64,000 bases of DNA from an uncultured Nonlabens sp. (GCA_947491755.1 CANLKV010000004.1:62001-126000), one strand, 5' to 3'. Shown: positions 1-9,975, numbered from the stretch's first letter. A program made the numbers and translations. The notes: a model not told the origin generated them from the sequence alone.

Positions 1-764
1 GATTAGATAAATTAAATGGAGCAAACATTAATCCTTTCAATCTAGATTTCTATATAGAAGGCGAGCCCGTTGGAACTATACGAGGATATAAGGTAGCAGG
101 AATATTTCAATCACAAGATGAAGTAGATGCTCTTAACGCTGCCGCTCCTAATGGTTTTTATGATCAGTTCTCTACTGGTGCAGGGGATTATAAATATGAA
201 GATTTAAACGGTGATGGTCAAATCACCGCAGAAGATCGAACTATCATAGGCGATATTCAGCCAGATTTTTTTGGTGGGCTATCGAACAATTTTAGCTACA
301 AGAATTTCACATTGTCTACTCTATTCCAGTTCTCAGTTGGTGGAGAATCTATCTGGGGTGCGCTACCACAAGAATCATTTAATACATTAGGACCTAACAA
401 ATTGAGCGAATATGCGTTAAACACCTGGACCCCTGACAATCCAAATGCTCGTTATGCGCGTGCGCTTTATTTTGATCCCTCACAAAGCAGCCGTAACTCT
501 GACAGATACTTGTTTGACAACTCATATTTAAGATTGAAAAGTCTTCAATTATCATACAATTTCAATGCGAGAGCTTTACAAAGCATGGGTGTAACAAACT
601 TACGTTTGCTAGCTACAGGCAACAATCTAGTAACCTGGACTAAATGGCCTGGACTTGATCCAGAATCATTCTCTGAGCGTGGAGGCATTGTAGATCAAAC
701 TAGTAATGCAGACGCCTATCCCCTTGCTAAGTCTTACTCATTAGGCGTTCAAATTCAATTTTAA
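1..764 (+). CDS. SusC/RagA-type TonB-dependent outer-membrane receptor, C-terminal part
   Basis: This is the end of a gene that begins before the window; the frame is open from base 3 (first full codon TTA). The visible 253 residues are the distal beta-barrel of a SusC-type receptor. They contain a DLNGDGQITAEDR stretch, the EF-hand-like loop common in this family, followed by DFFGGLSNNFSYKN and the usual ending in an aromatic residue (QIQF) for barrel assembly. A TTG codon at 312 could be mistaken for a start, but the protein clearly continues upstream. SusC proteins import oligosaccharides or peptides across the outer membrane with TonB energy and a SusD lid. The SusD gene follows after 12 bases. 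The substrate cannot be read from this fragment; no glycosidase gene accompanies it. Confidence 0.93.
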   Translation, partial: LDKLNGANINPFNLDFYIEGEPVGTIRGYKVAGIFQSQDEVDALNAAAPNGFYDQFSTGAGDYKYEDLNGDGQITAEDRTIIGDIQPDFFGGLSNNFSYKNFTLSTLFQFSVGGESIWGALPQESFNTLGPNKLSEYALNTWTPDNPNARYARALYFDPSQSSRNSDRYLFDNSYLRLKSLQLSYNFNARALQSMGVTNLRLLATGNNLVTWTKWPGLDPESFSERGGIVDQTSNADAYPLAKSYSLGVQIQF

Positions 765-776
765 AAAAAGAAACCA

Positions 777-2198
777 ATGAATACATATAAATATAGAATA
801 CAGATACTCATTTTAAGCTTCGCAGCAATCTTCCTAAACAGCTGTAGCATCGATGACATTGAACCTATCAATCAATTAATTGCAGAAAATACAGTGCGAG
901 ATGAACGGTCTGCCCAGCAAGTACTCAACGGTATCTATGATCTGGGACGAGAATTTGATGTAAGCGGCTTCCCCATATATGTAGGTGCTTATGGTAATGA
1001 AGGGGTAATAACCGGCTTTCTAGCCGGCGGCAGCACTGCTTATAATAATAACAACGTGCCCGTAGTTAATAATTATTTGGCTAACTACTACAATGGAAAA
1101 TATAAAATAATTAATACAGCAAATTTCTTAATTCAAGAGCTAGAAGCGGGTAAGGCTAGCAATATTACAGAGGAACGCAAGAATAGTATGATTGCAGAGG
1201 CCAAATTCCAGCGCGCATTGCATTACTTCGAATTGCTAAGAACCTTTGGTCAATTTTACGATCTATCCTCAGAATTTGGCATTGTAATAACTACAGATTT
1301 CAGTACCAGTGCCGTAGGTCAAGCACGCAGCTCTGTTCAAGACTCATATAATTTAATTATTGAAGACTTGGAATTTGCAGCCTTGAATGGTCCTGTGTTT
1401 ATAGAACATTTTTACTCTGGATCACTGGCTGCGAAAGCGCTCTTATCAAAAGTTCAATTGTATCTAGGGAATTATGAGCGAGCGGCAACGCTAGCACTGG
1501 AGGTAATAAATAATAATGAGGGTTATGCGCTAGAGCAAAATTATAGTGATGTATTCCTGAATCGCTTCAATTCATCCGAAGTAATATTTGCACCATTTGC
1601 AGGGCCTGCTCCAGAAGGTGGTACACAAATGTCACAAATTAACAGAACAAGCTTTAGTAGTTCACTCAATTCTCTTGCAGATGCACAAATAGGTACAAAT
1701 AGTGATGGAAGTTTAATGGGTACAGGTAATAATTACGACCCTAGATTCAGCTATGCTTATTCTGATGCTACCAAAGGGGTTAGAACTAACGGAAAGTATC
1801 CTTTTAATGATTTGACAAATTCAGAAAACAACACATTGTATTATCTAAGACTTTCCGAAATTTTTCTAATCCATGCAGAGGCAGAGACTCGCAAAGCAGT
1901 ACCTGATTATACATCGGCTTTAAACAGCCTAAACATTATAAGAAATCGTGCAGGGGTAAATCCTAAATCCTTTCTGGATCAAGCCACCTTATTAGAAGAT
2001 ATTAGAAATGAAAAACTACTCGAATTATTCTTCGAGAATGGAGAGCCATATTACGATATTGTTCGATTTGATCGACTAGGTAATTTAACAGCTTCAGATA
2101 TTAAATCTACTCTAGTCTCTGACACGCGATTTATCCTTCCTATTCCAGCAAGAGCATTGAATGGTAATAATTTACTTATTCAAAATCCTGGGTATTAA
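777..2198 (+). CDS. SusD/RagB-family nutrient-binding outer-membrane lipoprotein
   Basis: A 473-residue protein with a lipoprotein signal peptide (lipobox LNSC, acylated Cys about residue 23). The N-terminal SusD-like region is followed by TPR-like helices, and the C-terminal RagB/SusD domain carries the family signatures YYLRLSEIFLIHAEAETR and RNEKLLELFFENGEPYYDIVRF. It would sit on the cell surface as the lid of the SusC barrel encoded just upstream (12-base gap, same operon). The pair has no linked glycoside hydrolase here but is followed by a TlpA-like thioredoxin lipoprotein, so the ligand could be a glycan, a peptide or something else. Confidence 0.93.
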   Translation: MNTYKYRIQILILSFAAIFLNSCSIDDIEPINQLIAENTVRDERSAQQVLNGIYDLGREFDVSGFPIYVGAYGNEGVITGFLAGGSTAYNNNNVPVVNNYLANYYNGKYKIINTANFLIQELEAGKASNITEERKNSMIAEAKFQRALHYFELLRTFGQFYDLSSEFGIVITTDFSTSAVGQARSSVQDSYNLIIEDLEFAALNGPVFIEHFYSGSLAAKALLSKVQLYLGNYERAATLALEVINNNEGYALEQNYSDVFLNRFNSSEVIFAPFAGPAPEGGTQMSQINRTSFSSSLNSLADAQIGTNSDGSLMGTGNNYDPRFSYAYSDATKGVRTNGKYPFNDLTNSENNTLYYLRLSEIFLIHAEAETRKAVPDYTSALNSLNIIRNRAGVNPKSFLDQATLLEDIRNEKLLELFFENGEPYYDIVRFDRLGNLTASDIKSTLVSDTRFILPIPARALNGNNLLIQNPGY

Positions 2199-2210
2199 CA
2201 TTAAAATAAA

Positions 2211-3248
2211 ATGATGAAAAATATAACATACTTACTTCTGGCAATAGCTTTAATCTCCTGTCAGCAAGAACAACAACCTAAAGAATATGCCGTGATCTAT
2301 GGCACTATCAAAAACCCTAGCGTAGATCTCAATTTGAGGCTTTATGATCCTATAGCAAGTGAAAGTTTTATGGTAGAAGTTGCACCAGACGGTACTTTCA
2401 GGGATACATTGCGACTTGCTGATCCAGTAATGTTCAACGCTGTTTATGAAAACATGTTTAATCTATATTTAGAAAACGATATGGATCTAGAAGTAACATT
2501 CAACAAAAACGAGTTGACCAAGTCAATTGCATTTGCTGGCGACGGAGCTGCAGAAAATCAATTTTTACTATTTAAAAATAAAAACAATGCAGAGTTAATG
2601 GGCGCCGATTACAAAGAATATCTGGGTTTAGAAGATGAAGTATTTGAACGTAAAACTGAAGATTACATCGCAATTGTAAAAAAAGAACTCAATGATAACA
2701 ATGACACATTTTCACAAATATTTATAGATAGGCAACTAGAAGCGCTGGATGATTTTAAAGAGAGCATAACCGCACAACATGTTGAGCAACTAACTATTAA
2801 TGAAAATCTTAGCCCTGGTAAACCATCGCCTACTTTTGAAAACTATTTAAACTACGATGGAGGCACTAATGATTTGAACGATTATCTAGGTAAATATATA
2901 TATATTGATGTATGGGCTACGTGGTGTGTCCCTTGTGTTTATGAGATGCCTTATATGAACAAGATCGAAAAAGAATATGCTAATAAGAATATTCAATTTA
3001 TAGGCTTGTCTATAGATGATCCAGAGCGTGATGAGCAAAGCTGGCGGGACATGATCGTAGATAAAGAACTACATGGCACACAATTGCTTGCAGATGATCA
3101 GATCAACTCTCAATTTATTAGAGATTATTATATCTATGGCATTCCACGATTTATATTATTAGACCCGCAAGGTAATATTGTATCGTATGATGCACCACGC
3201 CCTAGTGAGCCCAGGCTTAAGGAATTATTCAATTCCTTAAATATTTAG
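2211..3248 (+). CDS. TlpA-like thioredoxin-fold lipoprotein
   Basis: A 345-residue lipoprotein (lipobox ISC, Cys about residue 17) starting 12 bases after susD. The first ~200 residues resemble the beta-rich N-terminal domain (DUF4369-like) often found before thioredoxin domains in Bacteroidota. The C-terminal ~140 residues are a TlpA/AhpC-TSA thioredoxin domain with the active-site motif WATWCVPC (Cys 239 and Cys 242) and a cis-Pro-type IPRF loop. Such proteins reduce or shuffle disulfides outside the cytoplasm. The next transcription unit begins with a DsbD-type reductase, which could supply its electrons; that link is inferred. ATG codons at 2211 and 2214 are both possible starts. Confidence 0.88.
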   Translation: MMKNITYLLLAIALISCQQEQQPKEYAVIYGTIKNPSVDLNLRLYDPIASESFMVEVAPDGTFRDTLRLADPVMFNAVYENMFNLYLENDMDLEVTFNKNELTKSIAFAGDGAAENQFLLFKNKNNAELMGADYKEYLGLEDEVFERKTEDYIAIVKKELNDNNDTFSQIFIDRQLEALDDFKESITAQHVEQLTINENLSPGKPSPTFENYLNYDGGTNDLNDYLGKYIYIDVWATWCVPCVYEMPYMNKIEKEYANKNIQFIGLSIDDPERDEQSWRDMIVDKELHGTQLLADDQINSQFIRDYYIYGIPRFILLDPQGNIVSYDAPRPSEPRLKELFNSLNI

Positions 3249-3274
3249 AAACAATTTTGTTTAGATGGTTGCAG

Positions 3275-3307
3275 TAACTCTCAGGATCTCAAATTTCCTG
3301 GGAGTTA
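3275..3307 (+). terminator. Hairpin after the SusCD-TlpA operon
   Basis: A 12-base inverted repeat (arms 3275-3286 and 3296-3307, one G-T pair) with a 9-base loop lies 26 bases after the stop codon of the thioredoxin lipoprotein. There is no strong T run after it, so it may be a weak terminator or a 3'-end stabilising hairpin. Confidence 0.45.
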
Positions 3308-3376
3308 TTAAATCTATGTATCTTATTGATTTTTAGAACTCTGTCTAAAGCATAGTTTTCAGGTTGTTGTAATTAT

Positions 3377-3391
3377 GCTTTCGCAAAAGCG
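3377..3391. repeat. Degenerate copy of the CGCTTTCGCGAAAGCG palindrome (intergenic)
   Basis: GCTTTCGCAAAAGCG differs by one base from the 14-base palindrome core found elsewhere in the window. It lies in the gap between the thioredoxin lipoprotein and the DsbD gene. Confidence 0.6.
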
Positions 3392-3512
3392 TAAACTTCA
3401 TACAGTAGTCGCATATACTACCTCTATACCCTTCATGTAGGAACCACTACCATTTGTCACCTTGCAATCATTAATTTAAAACTGTGGCAGGTTCCGATAA
3501 AACCACCTCCTT

Positions 3513-5522
3513 ATGAGTCGCTTTACTTTTTTATATCTCCTTCTTTTATCTACAATAGCAACAGGACAAATTTATGAGCCAGTCTCTTGGTCAACTTCGG
3601 TCGAAAAAGTGTCAACAAATACATACGATCTCATCACTCGAGCCACAATTGATCCCGGATGGCACTTGTATTCCCAAGATGTTCCCGATAACGGACCTGT
3701 ACCTACCACATTTACCTATTCTGTAAATGAATCATTTAATCTTGTAGGTACCACACAAGAAAGTACCGGTACCACTATTAATGATCCAGTTTTTAATATG
3801 GATATTACTTTCTTTTCAAATAATGCCGTTTTCAAACAACGGATTACTGTAGATGAAAACCTTCCCGCTTCTATTATTGAGGCAGAGGTCGAGTTTATGG
3901 TTTGTGATGATAAGCGCTGTCTACCCCCTACTTATGTTGATCTAGAATATAATATGGGTAATGCTGTAGCACTATCCAGCTCTGGACAAACTAACGTGAA
4001 GAGGCAAAAAACAAGCTTCACCCAAAAAAATAATCCTAGTAAGAACCTCAAAAACAGCGTGCCTCAAAAAACTGAAAATGAAAATTCCAAGGGGCTTTGG
4101 ACCATTTTTATAATTGCATTTATTTCTGGTTTTGCTGCTTTACTTACACCCTGTGTTTTCCCTATGATTCCGATGACCGTAAGTTATTTTACAAAGCAAA
4201 GTAAAAGCAAGGGACAAGGAATTAAAAATGCTCTTATTTATGGATGTTTTATTGTAGTCATTTACGTCCTACTAGGAACCGCGGTAACCGCAATCTTCGG
4301 TGCAGATGCCTTGAATGCTTTATCCACTAGCGTGTGGTTTAATTTAATATTCTTTCTAATTCTTGTAATATTTGCTATTTCGTTTTTAGGTGCTTTTGAG
4401 ATTGTATTACCGTATAAATGGGTCAATAAGGTTGATCGTCAAGCAAGTCGCAGTGGGCTTGTGGGCATGTTTTTTATGGCTCTTGCTCTTGCTGTCGTTT
4501 CATTTTCTTGCACAGGTCCTATTGTAGGCACTTTATTAGTTGAGGCTGCCTCTAAGGGAGGTATTGCGCCTATAATCGGTATGCTAGGTTTTTCACTTGC
4601 AATTGCTCTTCCTTTTGCTTTATTTGCCGCTTTTCCAGGCTGGCTTAATTCATTACCTAAATCAGGTGGGTGGCTCAATACGGTAAAGGTTGTTTTAGGT
4701 TTTTTAGAATTAGCACTAGCATTCAAGTTTTTGTCACAGGCGGACCTAGTATTACAATTGCATCTGCTAGAGCGCGAGGTCTTCCTTGCCATATGGGTGG
4801 CAATTTTTGGCGCATTAGCGCTATATCTTTTCGGTAAAATAAGGTTGCCGCATGATTCTCTAGTGAATCATATATCGGTAGGACGTCTAAGTCTAGCCTT
4901 GCTTACGACAGCATTTACGATATATTTAATCCCTGGATTATGGGGCGCTCCATTACAGCTAATTAGTGCATTCCCGCCTCCATTAGATTATGCAGAATCT
5001 CCCTATGGTGTAGGAAAGTCCAATCTTGGTATGATTTCTACAGAGAATCTCCCAGACATACCTGATGGTGCACATTTGCTAGCGCCACATCAAATCCTCA
5101 CTTTTAATGATTATGATAAAGGGCTAGCTTATGCTAAAAAAGTACAGAAGCCAGTATTATTAGATTTTACAGGATGGGCTTGCGTAAACTGTAGAAAAAT
5201 GGAACAGAATGTTTGGCCTCAACCAGAAATTCTCAAGCATTTAAAAAATGATGTAGTATTAATTTCCCTTTATGTAGATGATAAAAGACCATTAGATGAA
5301 GAGGATATAGTGGAGTCCCAATTGAAATCAGGAAAAAAATTGAGATATATAGGGCAAAAATGGAGTGAATTTCAAACCATTAGATATAAAACCAATACTC
5401 AACCTTTTTATGTATTGATGGGCCACGACGAGAAAAACCTCATTGAGCCTGTAGGATACACTCCAGATCCAGACGTGTATGATGTGTGGCTTGAAACAGG
5501 AATTGAAAATTTTACAAAATGA
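3513..5522 (+). CDS. dsbD: DsbD-type thiol:disulfide interchange protein
   Basis: A 669-residue inner-membrane protein with the full DsbD plan. A signal peptide is followed by an exported N-terminal domain (to ~residue 150, with a Cys pair in CDDKRC). A central cytochrome-c-biogenesis-type transmembrane domain (about residues 195-500) carries the conserved [14 protein letters not shown] and FSCTGPIVG segments. The C-terminal thioredoxin domain has the active site WACVNC (Cys 557 and Cys 560). DsbD proteins pass electrons from cytoplasmic thioredoxin across the membrane to periplasmic disulfide reductases. The preceding operon encodes a TlpA-like protein that is a plausible client. Its stop overlaps the start of the next gene (ATGA), so the two are translationally coupled. 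Confidence 0.92.
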   Translation: MSRFTFLYLLLLSTIATGQIYEPVSWSTSVEKVSTNTYDLITRATIDPGWHLYSQDVPDNGPVPTTFTYSVNESFNLVGTTQESTGTTINDPVFNMDITFFSNNAVFKQRITVDENLPASIIEAEVEFMVCDDKRCLPPTYVDLEYNMGNAVALSSSGQTNVKRQKTSFTQKNNPSKNLKNSVPQKTENENSKGLWTIFIIAFISGFAALLTPCVFPMIPMTVSYFTKQSKSKGQGIKNALIYGCFIVVIYVLLGTAVTAIFGADALNALSTSVWFNLIFFLILVIFAISFLGAFEIVLPYKWVNKVDRQASRSGLVGMFFMALALAVVSFSCTGPIVGTLLVEAASKGGIAPIIGMLGFSLAIALPFALFAAFPGWLNSLPKSGGWLNTVKVVLGFLELALAFKFLSQADLVLQLHLLEREVFLAIWVAIFGALALYLFGKIRLPHDSLVNHISVGRLSLALLTTAFTIYLIPGLWGAPLQLISAFPPPLDYAESPYGVGKSNLGMISTENLPDIPDGAHLLAPHQILTFNDYDKGLAYAKKVQKPVLLDFTGWACVNCRKMEQNVWPQPEILKHLKNDVVLISLYVDDKRPLDEEDIVESQLKSGKKLRYIGQKWSEFQTIRYKTNTQPFYVLMGHDEKNLIEPVGYTPDPDVYDVWLETGIENFTK

Positions 5523-7030
5523 CAAAAAGTAACCCTCTCAAATTTGAAAGTAAAAATTCAAACAAATCGTTAGAGTCATATTTTCAATATTTCAGATCAG
5601 GGATAATAGGATCTGACTATATGTTTGATTCACTTGGTTTCAAACATCAAATGCTATATGCAGACTGGATAGCGAGTGGAAGAATGTATCGACCCATTGA
5701 CTTAAAAATCATGAATGACTTAGGTCCAATAATGGCAAATACTCACTCCTTTTCAAGTGAAAGTGGTAAACTAATCACTTATCATTATCAAGAGGCAAGA
5801 GCTATTATTAAAAAGCACGTTAATGCTTCAGTCAATGATGTACTCGTTACTACTGGAACAGGTATGACCGGTGCACTTAATAAATTGCTGCGTATACTTG
5901 ACTTACCCCAAAAAGGTAAAAACAGCACCTCAAACTTCACAGGATCTAATGATAAACCAGTTGTGTTTCTAACCCACATGGAACATCACTCTAATCAAGC
6001 TGCATGGTTTGAGCTCAATGTTGATGTTGTCATTCTACCTCCTAGCGATGATTTACTTGTAGCCCCTTCACAGTTAGAAAAAGTATTAGAACAATATCAA
6101 GATAGAACCTTAAAAATTGGAGCTTTTACTGCTTGTTCAAATGTTACTGGTATAAAAAGTAACTATCATGAACTAGCCAGGATCATGCATAAAAATAAAG
6201 GATTGTGTTTCATAGATTTTGCCGCATCTGCACCATATGTAAGGATAAACATGCGTCCAAAAAAAACTGAAGAAAAACTCGATGCGATTTTCTTCTCTCC
6301 ACACAAGTTTTTAGGAGGGCCAGGAAGTTGTGGTATCCTGCTTTATGACAAGAACCTACACAAAAAATTGGTTCCTGATAATCCAGGGGGTGGTAATGTA
6401 AAATGGACGATGCCTTGCGGCACACTTTCCTATCATAAAGATTTAGAAGTGCGGGAAGATGGAGGAACCCCTGGCATAGTTCAAACCGTCAGGGCTGCTC
6501 TAGCCATCAAACTTAAAGAGCAAATGAACACTTCTTTAATAAAACAAAGGGAGCAAGAACTGCTATCATTGTTTCATAATGAATTTAAAAACAATGATAA
6601 CATATTATTTTTAGGAGCTCCAGATGTAGATCGGATAGGATGTGTCGCCTTCAACCTAAAAAATATTCATTATAATCTAGTCGTAAGACTATTAAACGAT
6701 AGGTATGGTATTCAAGTACGTGGTGGCTGGTCTTGTGCTAGTACATATGCGCATTATTTATTTAAAATTAGCTTTGAACAATCAAAGAGTATTATGAATG
6801 CAATTGACTCAAGCGATTTGAGTTCTAAACCTGGATGGGTGCGTATTTCCTTACATCCTACTATGTTAGATAAAGAGGTTCTAAGGATAACAGATGCTAT
6901 AAAAGAAATAATTTTGAACTACAAAAAATGGGAGACTGATTACCGTTACGATTCTTCGACCAATGAATTTTTGTTGGTTACAAACTCTTTGGCATCTAAT
7001 AGCAAAGTCAAAGATTTTTACAAGCTTTAA
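5519..7030 (+). CDS. Class V aminotransferase / cysteine-desulfurase-fold PLP enzyme
   Basis: A 503-residue protein of aminotransferase class V fold, longer than classical SufS/IscS (~400 residues). The PLP lysine lies in [13 protein letters not shown] (Lys 263), the cofactor-binding aspartate in [10 protein letters not shown] (Asp 233), and HMEHHSN near residue 155 matches the conserved His region of SufS-like enzymes. A Cys in [13 protein letters not shown] sits near where desulfurases keep their catalytic loop, so sulfur transfer from cysteine is possible but not shown. The ATG overlaps the DsbD stop by four bases, so both are made from one message. No signal peptide is seen; it is probably cytoplasmic. 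The specific substrate is unknown. Confidence 0.82.
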   Translation: MTKSNPLKFESKNSNKSLESYFQYFRSGIIGSDYMFDSLGFKHQMLYADWIASGRMYRPIDLKIMNDLGPIMANTHSFSSESGKLITYHYQEARAIIKKHVNASVNDVLVTTGTGMTGALNKLLRILDLPQKGKNSTSNFTGSNDKPVVFLTHMEHHSNQAAWFELNVDVVILPPSDDLLVAPSQLEKVLEQYQDRTLKIGAFTACSNVTGIKSNYHELARIMHKNKGLCFIDFAASAPYVRINMRPKKTEEKLDAIFFSPHKFLGGPGSCGILLYDKNLHKKLVPDNPGGGNVKWTMPCGTLSYHKDLEVREDGGTPGIVQTVRAALAIKLKEQMNTSLIKQREQELLSLFHNEFKNNDNILFLGAPDVDRIGCVAFNLKNIHYNLVVRLLNDRYGIQVRGGWSCASTYAHYLFKISFEQSKSIMNAIDSSDLSSKPGWVRISLHPTMLDKEVLRITDAIKEIILNYKKWETDYRYDSSTNEFLLVTNSLASNSKVKDFYKL

Positions 7031-7689
7031 AGAATATAAGTGCCTAGAATATTCTCTATTTGCGAATTTGATCTTCAAATGCGACAACGATATTTTATGA
7101 TTTAAACAGAGGCTTTTCAACTTTATAACTAATTACTCTAATCTAAATGATCAATCGGGTAGCACTAACTTTTGAAGTAGTTTCATATCACAAATGCTAC
7201 AATACGATAATAAAAATATTAGACTATTTGTTTTGCAATGATAACTTGGTTGAACCTAATACCTATCTGGAACCACTTCTAGACAATAGATAAAATTTTC
7301 AACTTCGGTAATGGGTACTTCCAGATGGGTCATGAACTTATTTTAATTCTTGCTATGGTCGTTACTTCCGCCACGGGTTGACACTATTTTATTCTACAAG
7401 ATCAAAATAACTGAAGACTTTTAGACAGTCATTCTTAAAAAATAAATAACTCACCACGGCTATGTTCCGTTTGAAAGAATAGATATGGGCATTAGATTGC
7501 AGTTAAATTCTATAAAAATAGCGGCCTATTGACGGTCAAAAATAGTCCTGTTTATATCGCTTTCGCGAAAGCGAACTTTTAAACCCTATTTTATAAATAC
7601 TATAGCTTTATAAATTAACAGCTATAAATATGGAAACTCCTGACTATTGCTAAAGCTTTATTTTTACAATCTCTTTATAACACCCTAAT
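7031..7689. other. 659-base gap without a recognisable gene
   Basis: This AT-rich stretch has no ORF with a credible start, composition or family. It contains one perfect palindrome copy (7558-7573), a 7-base AT-rich inverted repeat directly after the upstream stop (7031-7037 with 7049-7055), and a TATAGCT/AGCTATA pair around 7601-7626 near the next gene. I see no tRNA, no clear terminator with a T run and no TAnnTTTG box. It probably holds the promoter of the acetolactate decarboxylase homologue. Confidence 0.6.
7558..7573. repeat. Perfect 16-bp palindrome CGCTTTCGCGAAAGCG (intergenic)
   Basis: A perfect self-complementary copy in the gene-free stretch, about 115 bases before the acetolactate decarboxylase homologue. 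It is one of ten identical 16-base copies in the window and one of two perfect copies outside genes. Confidence 0.95.
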
Positions 7690-8433
7690 ATGCGCACAGT
7701 TATTTGCTTATTACTGTTGGCCCTCTACAGCAGTTGTAAAAACGAGTCTCGTCATCACGATCTAGAACCGGTAGAAACCTCTGAAAATAGCGATAATGAA
7801 TCTGTGAAAGTCATAGGTGCGATGCGCGATGTCATGTGGAAGGGCGAACTGGGCAGTAAGATTAAAATAGATACTATTCAACCCCACAAAGGCTTATATG
7901 GTATAGGTCCTCTCGCCTTTTTAAAAGGTGAGATTTTAATTTTAAACGGGAATAGTTATGTCTCCAGAATCACAGATGATGGCGAACCCATTGTAGCGAT
8001 CGAAAAAGATGTCACAGCTCCATTTTTTGTTTATGGAAATCAAAACAAATGGAAAGAGACTGACCTGCCAGATGATGTAAATGATCTAGATAGTCTGGAA
8101 GAGTTTATAGATAAGGAAATGACTGTTACCAACTTTCCTTTTATTTTCAAACTTTCAGGCAACATCAACCATGGTTCTTATCATATCCAAAATCTTGCCG
8201 ATAATAGTATGGTAAGTAACCCTACTGAGGCACATGCGGGCCAGCGTAGTTTTATAATTAAAAATCAAGAAGTAACCATTGTAGGGTTTTACTCAAGAAA
8301 TCATAAAGGTATTTTCACCCACCATGATACGCACATGCATTTACACATGATAACGGCAGATAAGTCTCAAATGGGACATCTGGATGAGGTAGACTTTCAT
8401 GCAAAGCGCATGCAGCTTTACCTGCCTGAATAG
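7690..8433 (+). CDS. Alpha-acetolactate decarboxylase homologue with lipoprotein signal
   Basis: A 247-residue protein of the BudA/AlsD family, which decarboxylates acetolactate to acetoin. The GPLAFLKGEILILNGNSYVS segment matches the family's central motif. The zinc-binding pattern is present as HLH followed by GH: His 217, His 219 and His 230, the same 2- and 11-residue spacing as in the Brevibacillus enzyme. The unusual feature is the N-terminus, a lipoprotein signal peptide with lipobox YSSC (Cys 16), which puts a normally cytoplasmic enzyme in the envelope. The next gene, a GH43 lipoprotein, follows after 85 bases. The reaction is predicted from the metal site; a different extracellular substrate is possible. 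Confidence 0.82.
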   Translation: MRTVICLLLLALYSSCKNESRHHDLEPVETSENSDNESVKVIGAMRDVMWKGELGSKIKIDTIQPHKGLYGIGPLAFLKGEILILNGNSYVSRITDDGEPIVAIEKDVTAPFFVYGNQNKWKETDLPDDVNDLDSLEEFIDKEMTVTNFPFIFKLSGNINHGSYHIQNLADNSMVSNPTEAHAGQRSFIIKNQEVTIVGFYSRNHKGIFTHHDTHMHLHMITADKSQMGHLDEVDFHAKRMQLYLPE

Positions 8434-8464
8434 TGGACTGAAATTTCTCTTACTCATCCCTCAT

Positions 8465-8476
8465 ACTACAGGACAG
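8465..8476 (+). promoter_or_regulatory. ACTACAGGACAG, weak relative of the PUL operator motif
   Basis: Located 43 bases before the GH43 start. It shares the core TACAGGA with the stronger motif upstream of susC and rhaEW, and differs by one base from a site upstream of the aldose epimerase (44094-44105). Suggestive only. Confidence 0.25.
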
Positions 8477-8518
8477 GACTTTTATCATCTCCATCTATTT
8501 TAGTGAAAAAATTACATC

Positions 8519-9973
8519 ATGCGTGCATTTATTGTATTCTTTAGCTTTATTCTACTGGTATCTTGTCAAAAGGAAACCAAATTATCCACAGAACAACCCT
8601 CTTACAACACCACTGTAAGCAACACCACCCCACGCATGGATAGTGATGGTGATATAGTGGATGTACATGATGGTAGGGTGATAAAATTTGGCGATCAGTA
8701 TTATTGGTATGGTACTTCTTATGGCAACACTAATGGATTTACCACTGCAAACTCCTACCATGTGTATAGTTCACCAGATATGGTGTCTTGGAAAAAAGAA
8801 GGTCAGTTATTACCTAATCAGCCTGAAGGTGTGTATTACCGGCCACATGTCATTTACAATAAAAAAAATGACAACTACGTGTTATGGTATAATTGGTATC
8901 CACAGCTGTGGGATGGAAAATTTGGCGTGGCCGTATCTGACACTCCTACCGGTCCTTTTACTATTGTAAATGATGATGTAGCCATGTTCAGGTCAGAGGC
9001 TGGATTAGGAGATTTTGGTCTATTTGTAGACGAGGATGAAACCGCATACATCAGTTATAACACGATTAACAATCACCAAGTTTCCATCGAAAAATTAGAT
9101 GCAGATTACACTGGATCTACAATGGAAAATGGTGGTATTATAGACCAGCACATGGAGGCTGGATCACAATTCAAACGTGGTGAATATTATTATTTGTTAA
9201 CAGACTATACTTGTTGTTTCTGTAATTATGGCTCTGGTGCTCGTGTTTACCAATCAAAGGATCCATTGTCTGGCTATCAATTGACTGGAAACATAAATAG
9301 AAAACCTGGAACGCCTGCTCCTGTTGTTACTGACGGTATAAGCGTGGGAACTGATCATCTTACTATCAGTAAAAAAGATAGCTTGTTTGATAGCGTGCAG
9401 CTGCTGTGGAAAGAAGAACAGAACATATCAACACTCACCGTAGATATTTTTACTGGTAATCGACCAGAAAATTGTGGTGATGTTTCTAACCCTCGAGTTC
9501 ATCCAGAATTTGAAGCTCCAGAGTTTATAGTGGAATACTGGAATAAAACAACATGGCAACCTATAGAAGTCAATCAAGTAACCTCTGAAAAAACAGCTAT
9601 TGCAGAACGATTGACCTTACAAATCAATCCTACAGAGGCCTATCGTTTACGTGTAACACCAGTTGCTAGCTACAAGTTTGATCGTGTTTTTATCAACGAG
9701 ATATCTAGCAATAGTAATAACACACCTGCTGCCTACCTTACTGGTTCTACTATACCACAACGCCCCATTATCCCAGCACAACAAACTTATGTAATGGAAT
9801 TACCTACCGCAGATGGCACACAGTTTTTATGGATGGGTGATATGTGGGGATCAGCATCTGACAATATTAAAGGACATGATTACCAGTACTGGAGCGCTCC
9901 TCTCGAATTCAGAAAAGACGGCACTATTGTACCCTTAGAATGGAATAGCGAGTGGGGTTTTAATAATCGATAA
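8519..9973 (+). CDS. Glycoside hydrolase family 43-like lipoprotein
   Basis: A 484-residue surface or periplasmic lipoprotein (lipobox VSC, Cys 16). The first ~240 residues read as a five-bladed GH43 propeller: DGRVIKFGDQYYWYGTSYG and YYRPHVIYNKKNDNYVLWYNW are typical blade motifs. The region ~280-400 looks like an inserted beta-sandwich, and the C-terminal ~90 residues return to propeller-like sequence (FLWMGDMWGS). GH43 enzymes cleave arabinose, xylose or beta-1,3-galactose linkages. The YYWYG pattern resembles exo-beta-1,3-galactanases, and with two GH2 enzymes and a Leloir operon nearby I favour a galactan substrate. It ends 2 bases from the convergent esterase gene, with no terminator hairpin between them. 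Confidence 0.8.
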   Translation: MRAFIVFFSFILLVSCQKETKLSTEQPSYNTTVSNTTPRMDSDGDIVDVHDGRVIKFGDQYYWYGTSYGNTNGFTTANSYHVYSSPDMVSWKKEGQLLPNQPEGVYYRPHVIYNKKNDNYVLWYNWYPQLWDGKFGVAVSDTPTGPFTIVNDDVAMFRSEAGLGDFGLFVDEDETAYISYNTINNHQVSIEKLDADYTGSTMENGGIIDQHMEAGSQFKRGEYYYLLTDYTCCFCNYGSGARVYQSKDPLSGYQLTGNINRKPGTPAPVVTDGISVGTDHLTISKKDSLFDSVQLLWKEEQNISTLTVDIFTGNRPENCGDVSNPRVHPEFEAPEFIVEYWNKTTWQPIEVNQVTSEKTAIAERLTLQINPTEAYRLRVTPVASYKFDRVFINEISSNSNNTPAAYLTGSTIPQRPIIPAQQTYVMELPTADGTQFLWMGDMWGSASDNIKGHDYQYWSAPLEFRKDGTIVPLEWNSEWGFNNR

Positions 9974-9975
9974 TG

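Noticed and set aside
1429-1440. Half palindrome (GCGAAAGCG) in the first susD gene
   Set aside because: Only one arm is present; it lacks the other half, so it is not counted as a repeat copy.
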